This document shows, piece by piece, positions 61,601 to 64,000 of a stretch of DNA of 64,000 nucleotides; the first letter of the stretch is position 1; each line of letters starts with the position of its first letter. Both the position numbers and the translations under genes were made by a program. The notes beneath the pieces are model-generated. The model was not told the origin of the DNA, did no database searches, and saw only the letters and a program-made list of their open reading frames with translations. Location: the NCBI GenBank assembly GCA_963971305.1, contig CAXARO010001744.1, positions 62,001 through 126,000 of the forward strand, given 5' to 3'. The stretch is from Arcuatula senhousia. Its lineage: Eukaryota; Mollusca; Bivalvia; Mytilida; Mytilidae.

Positions 61601-63325
61601 AAATAAAGTAATGATTGAACTAACGAGCAAAATATTTTCAAACACAAAAGATGAACAAAACCCGAAAATCTTAAAATTCCGACATAAACTGAATATTTAT
61701 AAGGATCCACCCTCTTTAAGTCCACTTCATTTTCATGGGTTAATATCAAGTTGTTTTCAATTTGTAACCCGTAGACAAAAATCTTAATATAAAAATTATA
61801 AAAAACGTCGAATTTCAATAGTATGTAAAATATTGCGAACATGTGACACTAAGGGTCTCTAAAAATATGTTGGAAGTACAGAATTTCTCCCATATATAAT
61901 AATGCCAAAACAATAATTACGCCTTTAAAAATGAAAAAAAATATCAGTACAAAAAACCAAGGTATCGATCTCAACTCAAATGGTCGGTCCCTAAATACGT
62001 AAAATAGCCTTTTCCTGATGCACTACTAGTATGTGATAGTTGTTGACAGACTGGCAAAGCTGTGATACAAATTATTACATCTAATAATTTTATTGATGGC
62101 ATTTCGCAAATTCTTTTCTTGTTTAAGGTTCTGAAAGAAAATTTTATTTGTTTTATGGGTAAATACAAATCAATGCACGTCCATTTTACACTTAAAGTGT
62201 GTGTTCGCGATTTTTTCAAAATTTGTACATTGAAAGAATATCATATAAAATAACTTTGGTGAAACTCCTAGCGGTCAAATATGCATAGTTAGGATAGAAT
62301 TGGCTTTTGAAAGTAAAAAAAATCTATCCATGGAGGGTCACGTTATTTGTACTAGATGGCGCTGCTCAAAGCCAATACGAATGAATGTTGCATCCTATAC
62401 CCATGTGGTATTTACCGATGTGTACCACAACGGACGATTGAAAATAATTAAAATTAAGTCGGGAATGATAAAATAAAAGTCAGTCTAACGATTGATTGTG
62501 AAAAGTTTTAAAATGGTACCAACCGTTAATTTCAGATTTAATTCGTAGAAAACTATTGAATTTTTTTAATATATTTTTTAGATTCGCCGTAAAGATATTT
62601 TCGGAAAATATATTTCAATTTTCAGTATGCAGAATTGCCCTATACTATTTCTTTTATACATCCTGTTTAAAATTCATGGTTCCCTGACACTCTACTGGGA
62701 TTGCCTTGCATGATTCGTTTGAAGTGATATTATGATAATTAGTCCTTTTGTGCAAACCATTGCACCACATGGGCTTACTTTTCGTTTTCTGTGTATAAGA
62801 CTTTATTCCCTCAGGGGTTCACCTGCCGTTTCCTGTGTATGTTTAGAACCCCCGTGCAAACTATCGGCACCACAGGAGTTTAATATTGTTTCCTGTGTAT
62901 TAGAAGTTGACATTTACCTGGTTGGAATGGGTTCTACTGGAACACTTTCTTTTAACGAAAATCAACCCCTTTGGTCCGTCAGTGTCATTTGAACATTGAA
63001 GTGCGAAAATGTAAATAAAATAAAATTTCTTATTAAAACAATAAACTGTAGGAATCTTTTTTTTGTCTTGCAAATAATTATGTATGAATGGTTAGAGTTA
63101 TTTATGTGTCAAACGGCAATCTATAATTAAAAGGCATGTTAAATTAAATATAAATACACTCAGTGCTACATTTATTTTACAACAAACTATTTTGAAACAT
63201 TAAAAGTTTTGTTAATAACTAATTTGTTTTTCAGACAGAATGTGAGGCGCATGGAGCAACCTTATGGGCACCATTTCGCAATGAACTCAGTGTATTCAAT
63301 TCTCCAGAGATGGATCGAAGTAAAG
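40646..63325 (+). CDS. Secreted SUEL-EGF-EGF-EGF-CTLD lectin (8 exons, 3' end outside window)
   Basis: Exons: 40646-40694, 44514-44543, 45090-45359, 47477-47584, 49770-49886, 60030-60137, 60369-60475 and 63235-63325, all with AG acceptors and GT donors, joining in frame to 880 coding bases (293 codons plus one base). Domain order is signal peptide, SUEL/rhamnose-binding-type lectin, three EGF modules, CTLD start. Intron phases are 1,1,1,1,1,1,0,1, so lectin and EGF exons are symmetric units. The start ATG is the first after an in-frame TGA at 40622. The product would be secreted and could act in microbe or glycan recognition; that role is inferred from domains. Introns are loaded with transposons but exons are clean. 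The first gene (1020-2103) ends with the matching CTLD half and is probably a paralogue. Confidence 0.8.
41474..42158. mobile_element. MITE, 685 bp, perfect 21-bp TIRs
   Basis: TIR includes GGCATATTGTCTACG, perfectly inverted at both ends and bordered by TTTAAA. A TTAA duplication as in piggyBac elements is possible but confounded by the palindrome. No coding capacity. It sits in intron 1 of the second lectin gene, next to a PLE relic at 42160. Confidence 0.8.
42160..42265 (-). mobile_element. PLE C-terminal relic
   Basis: Parallels 9298-9400: 'atatttgtctataagtgcat', 'cgaccgaggagcagcataac' on the plus strand. Abuts the MITE end. Confidence 0.65.
43288..43421 (+). repeat. ~130-bp repeat, second copy at 53332-53458
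   Basis: Both copies share 'agaaaatgagatgtggaata', 'tgtacgcgacacaacctaca' and 'ccagcggtcgctgctcgctg', nearly identical. Both lie in introns of the second lectin gene. Confidence 0.85.
43814..44457 (+). repeat. Tandem duplication, ~258-bp copies 382 bp apart
   Basis: Copies 43814-44071 and 44196-44457, from 'tccgattgttaaattcaaaa' to 'cgcgttttggtatttgtaat', differ at only a few positions. A third, more diverged copy is at 2393-2570. The second copy ends 56 bases before exon 2. Confidence 0.85.
44514..44543 (+). CDS. Exon 2: 30-nt symmetric micro-exon (possibly optional)
   Basis: Acceptor 'catttgtttttcag', donor GTAAGT. It adds ten residues (ECGAYMGNNN) and is phase 1 at both ends, so exon 1 could also join exon 3 directly in frame. 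The 25 bases before the acceptor match the end of repeat A ('gtctggaactttgttgtcat'). Confidence 0.5.
45090..45359 (+). CDS. Exon 3: SUEL-type (rhamnose/galactose-binding) lectin domain
   Basis: A single exon of 90 residues containing VELSCPEGHIIDVAWAIY, DLCNGQQICQITCDDNRF and MRVQYDCIR, with eight cysteines spaced as in SUEL/RBL domains. The YGR-like motif is IYKN here, the DPC is QSTC, and KYL is replaced by EKM. The fold looks kept while hallmark sugar-contact residues are changed. Donor GTAAGT, phase 1. Confidence 0.85.
45870..46183. mobile_element. Second copy of the 41.5-kb MITE family
   Basis: Ends GGGTATTGTCTAC and GTAGACAATATGCCC; the internal 'catttcggtctaaat' is near the right end, so it is inverted relative to 41474-42158, where 'attagaccgaaatg' is near the left. 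Shorter by an internal deletion. In intron 3. Confidence 0.7.
46696..46790 (-). repeat. Copy of the GCGCCAAACCTCCC interspersed repeat
   Basis: 'gagggaggtttggcgccata', 'ggtttaacccaccatttcg' and 'gcctgtaccaagtcaggacc'; opposite in strand to the copies at 9905 and 53590. Confidence 0.65.
47208..47352. repeat. Foldback with ~40-bp arms in intron 3
   Basis: Left 'cttggaaaaagaccgactga' and right 'gccggtcttttccaagaaa' arms pair with a few mismatches around a ~60-base centre. It ends 125 bases before the EGF 1 exon. Confidence 0.7.
47477..47584 (+). CDS. Exon 4: EGF-like domain 1
   Basis: DPCENYCCGNQGTC then PTCECFENWSGTHCE: a complete EGF module in one exon, phase 1-1. There are seven cysteines instead of six (an extra one beside the second), so one may be free or pair between domains. 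Confidence 0.85.
48240..49769. other. Intron 4, remaining part: nothing recognised
   Basis: AT-rich intron with a C9 run at 49465-49474. No repeat family shared with the rest of the window was noticed. Confidence 0.4.
49770..49886 (+). CDS. Exon 5: EGF-like domain 2
   Basis: SPCENIPCINGACW then GKCFCNEGFSGPSCE: six cysteines in the normal spacing with the GF.G.SC end. Acceptor 'atattgcag', donor GTAAGT, phase 1-1. Confidence 0.87.
51441..51540 (+). repeat. Repeat with inverted copy at 57020-57120
   Basis: 'cgacgatcaggaaagtccag' and 'tgaaggattca' occur here on the plus strand and at 57060-57110 on the minus strand. Confidence 0.75.
52171..52975 (+). mobile_element. Decayed PLE copy (RT motif C to 3' UTR)
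   Basis: Starts in the region after motif B ('tcatatgaagcagacttctt'), keeps FRYIDDVLSLN, then shows deletions and stops before a recognisable EIYGRHH region and the 3' tail. Same subfamily as 21303-23020 but much more diverged. Confidence 0.8.
53590..55252 (-). mobile_element. 5'-truncated Penelope-like element with 3' sequence
   Basis: Contains the 398-codon RT frame. After the stop at 53973 come ~380 AT-rich bases without repeats of the other PLE tail, then the 'ttggcgccaaccttcccc' repeat. The right border (~55252) is where the repeat shared with 4177 begins. Confidence 0.6.
53973..55169 (-). CDS. PLE-type reverse transcriptase, intact 398-codon core
   Basis: Order of motifs: INHFWSVKNSLDVLDK, YDFSTLYTNLPHCLIKKQ (motif A, first Asp), a WTDAEMITALNYLLD helix, IGIPMGTNCAPLIADLFLF (motif B), YTYRYLDDILSLNN (motif C, YLDD), then CPFLDLDLS, KIYDKREDFSFPIVNFPF and SYGVYISQLVRYARI. 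The frame is open past the first Met and shows further family sequence (NPYKSRFISASSKCS) up to about 55245, where homology stops; the 5' part is therefore missing. No GIY-YIG domain follows. A different subfamily from the PLE copies elsewhere in the window, and less decayed; it lies antisense in intron 5 of the lectin gene. Confidence 0.8.
   Translation of the reverse strand: MTTMKEFIIRYCEKVFENSGINHFWSVKNSLDVLDKLRAFEGTYHTVDSYDFSTLYTNLPHCLIKKQFEYLVKWCFDKSKSDYICSKVSKLFNKSFFSNETHKGYVNWTDAEMITALNYLLDNIYIRFGRTIYRQVIGIPMGTNCAPLIADLFLFCYESQFMAKLQKDPNRQHLIETFNYTYRYLDDILSLNNPTFSNFITEIYPKELTLNKSNLTGDRCPFLDLDLSIINGKLHTKIYDKREDFSFPIVNFPFLEGDVPLAPSYGVYISQLVRYARICSGVSDFNDKNRCITKKLLKQGYRYHKLVKSFTKFYHKYLYLIGKFNCTRRLLIVKGISHPDFYGNVVYRANKFKNNPLGMQNWLKTLLNKGYEMDILVKSLNLVFFGKNIDNLILTLKC
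55365..55610 (+). repeat. Copy of the 4177-4490 repeat
   Basis: 'aacctgaccgcaaaccatag', 'ccaatggcagtcaaaa', 'tgtccccattgtctaactca'. It ends in 'acttactaacttactaacg'. Confidence 0.7.
55780..56010 (-). mobile_element. Pearl-like element fragment
   Basis: Reverse complement shows 'tggggcatatgcatacca', 'tttcatcaacataaggtgct' and a 'gacgccgtcgtcgctacc' end like the (GCC)n end at 8701. Core unit about one copy, diverged. Confidence 0.55.
58240..58770 (+). mobile_element. Possible highly decayed PLE 3' end
   Basis: 'cttcaactttcccttcttgt' near 58285 and 'gaactgctgttccttctgc', 'ttttggcctttgccttcaga' near 58620-58770 parallel the PLE tail. Weak. Confidence 0.3.
60030..60137 (+). CDS. Exon 6: EGF-like domain 3
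   Basis: DLCIDVCRNGGTC then AECDCPSDFKGETCE: six cysteines, typical NGGTC. Phase 1-1. It lies 10 kb after EGF 2, the longest intron of the gene, which holds the PLE RT and other repeats. Confidence 0.87.
60369..60475 (+). CDS. Exon 7: start of the C-type lectin domain
   Basis: DCSMPCPSGFVSIP, then AKCYKFST and SSWQEAL, the typical opening strand and first helix of a CTLD with its N-terminal cysteines. Acceptor 'ttgttttag', donor GTAAGT; ends in phase 0. Confidence 0.85.
60924..61021 (+). repeat. 51-bp-period exact duplication
   Basis: 'ttgttctttctccattcatg' and the following bases through 'tttttcttaatag' occur twice, 47 bases identical, at 60924 and 60975. Directly precedes the PLE tail fragment. 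Confidence 0.9.
61022..61215 (+). mobile_element. PLE 3'-UTR fragment in intron 7
   Basis: 'gcacctgagttcactctc', 'gagttcgcgttgttt', and the end 'tggtacctctgcttctttca', as in the other PLE tails. Confidence 0.75.
63235..63325 (+). CDS. Exon 8: second CTLD exon
   Basis: TECEAHGATLWAPFRNELSV continues the CTLD (C, GA.L and E positions conserved). Donor GTAGGT, phase 1. The next CTLD exons lie beyond the window; their phase matches the entry phase of the exon at 1020 in the first gene. Confidence 0.82.
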
Positions 63326-63429
63326 GTAGGTAATCATGTTCAAATCCTATGCATGTAGGTGTATTACTTCTTATATGCATTTAATTGTAAATAAAAAAAA
63401 ACTTTTAATACATATGGCACGCGACAGTC

Positions 63430-63780
63430 ACAAAAACCCCTAAACTGAGTTAATCGACCGTAAACTATAGTTAGCGGTCGATAAACTGGGTTTATCACTT
63501 GCTAACTATAGTTTGCTGATGCTAATGATAATTTCAGTTGTTTGAAATTTATCATTAGTTGTCGATAATGGGGTTTTCAAATGCTAATTAGGGTTTCTCG
63601 GCGATAAACTGAATTTATCGATGATAAACTGAGTTTAACTATAGTTTACGGTCGATAAATGATGTTTTGCGTTGATAAAGTATCAGACCTATTATCAGCC
63701 ACAGGTCATGATATTAGCCCGAAAGACGTAGGCTCGAGGGATGATAATGACCGCGGGCTGATTTTGGTCTGATATGAAAA
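63430..63780. repeat. Cluster of GATAAACT palindromes and a TATCAGACC inverted pair
   Basis: 'gataaact' and 'aactatagtt' recur in both orientations (63445-63660); TATCAGACC at 63680 and GGTCTGATA at 63765 bracket a ~90-base centre. Likely foldback or MITE material after exon 8. Confidence 0.6.
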
Positions 63781-64000
63781 ATGACATGTTATGATCTTTT
63801 TATCATATACTTCAATATCAGTGTGAAATATATATGGTATTTTGAAATGGCAATTTGGATACAGCATCTGATTAAAATTTGTATTTTGTAAACAAACAAA
63901 ACAAATGTATCTCGTACGTAGCTACGGTGACGTCACAGTAAAATATTTGGTTGGAATGAACGTAATTTATACCACCGAGAAATGAAACCCACGGAGAAGT

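Noticed and set aside
47697..61990. 'agggaccgaccattt' at 47699 and its inverse at 61976 as TIRs of one 14-kb element
   Set aside because: Distance too large and exons lie between; more likely single ends of two decayed copies of a MITE.

Overview
The window looks like nuclear DNA of a marine bivalve, most likely a mussel (Mytilidae). The evidence is AT-rich sequence with small exons and large introns, a secreted lectin gene that combines SUEL-type lectin, EGF and C-type lectin domains, and dense nested repeats of kinds common in molluscs: Penelope-like elements, a Ty3/gypsy element, tandem-core pearl-like elements and foldbacks. The organism is inferred from these features; no database search was run.

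Genes. Two plus-strand lectin genes share the window. At 1020-2150 lie the last two exons, stop codon and poly(A) signal of a gene ending in a C-type lectin domain (CTLD); its 5' part is outside the window. From 40646 to beyond 63325 runs a second gene, traced by splice sites and phase: signal peptide (40646-40694), an optional-looking 30-nt exon (44514-44543), a SUEL/rhamnose-binding lectin exon (45090-45359), three EGF exons (47477-47584, 49770-49886, 60030-60137) and the first two CTLD exons (60369-60475, 63235-63325). The parts give 880 coding bases with intron phases 1,1,1,1,1,1,0,1, the pattern of symmetric shuffled modules. The product is probably a secreted multi-domain pattern-recognition lectin.

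Repeats, left to right. 1.3-10 kb: Penelope-like element (PLE) relics, and copies of a family with ~155-bp units (called element C here). One element C copy contains both a tandem-core element of 174-bp units and a PLE insertion. 11.3-12.8 kb: a 358-bp unit duplicated in tandem, one copy holding a PLE 3' fragment. 13.8-20.8 kb: a minus-strand Ty3/gypsy element (gag, protease, RT, RNase H, integrase, polypurine tract), broken by frameshifts, stops and a ~1.6-kb insertion. 20.8-24.2 kb: an A-rich leader-like tract hosting two PLE copies. 25.7-29.1 kb: two tandem arrays (~400-bp x 4, ~186-bp x 9). 32-36.8 kb: element C copies, one interrupted by a Mutator-like inverted-repeat element with a transposase-like exon. 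36.8-37.25 kb: a palindromic satellite.

Inside the second lectin gene the introns hold two copies of one MITE family on either side of the SUEL exon, several inverted repeats, and at 53973-55250 a PLE reverse transcriptase of a different subfamily whose 398-codon core is open and keeps its catalytic motifs. Away from the lectin exons and TE remnants I see no convincing host gene.
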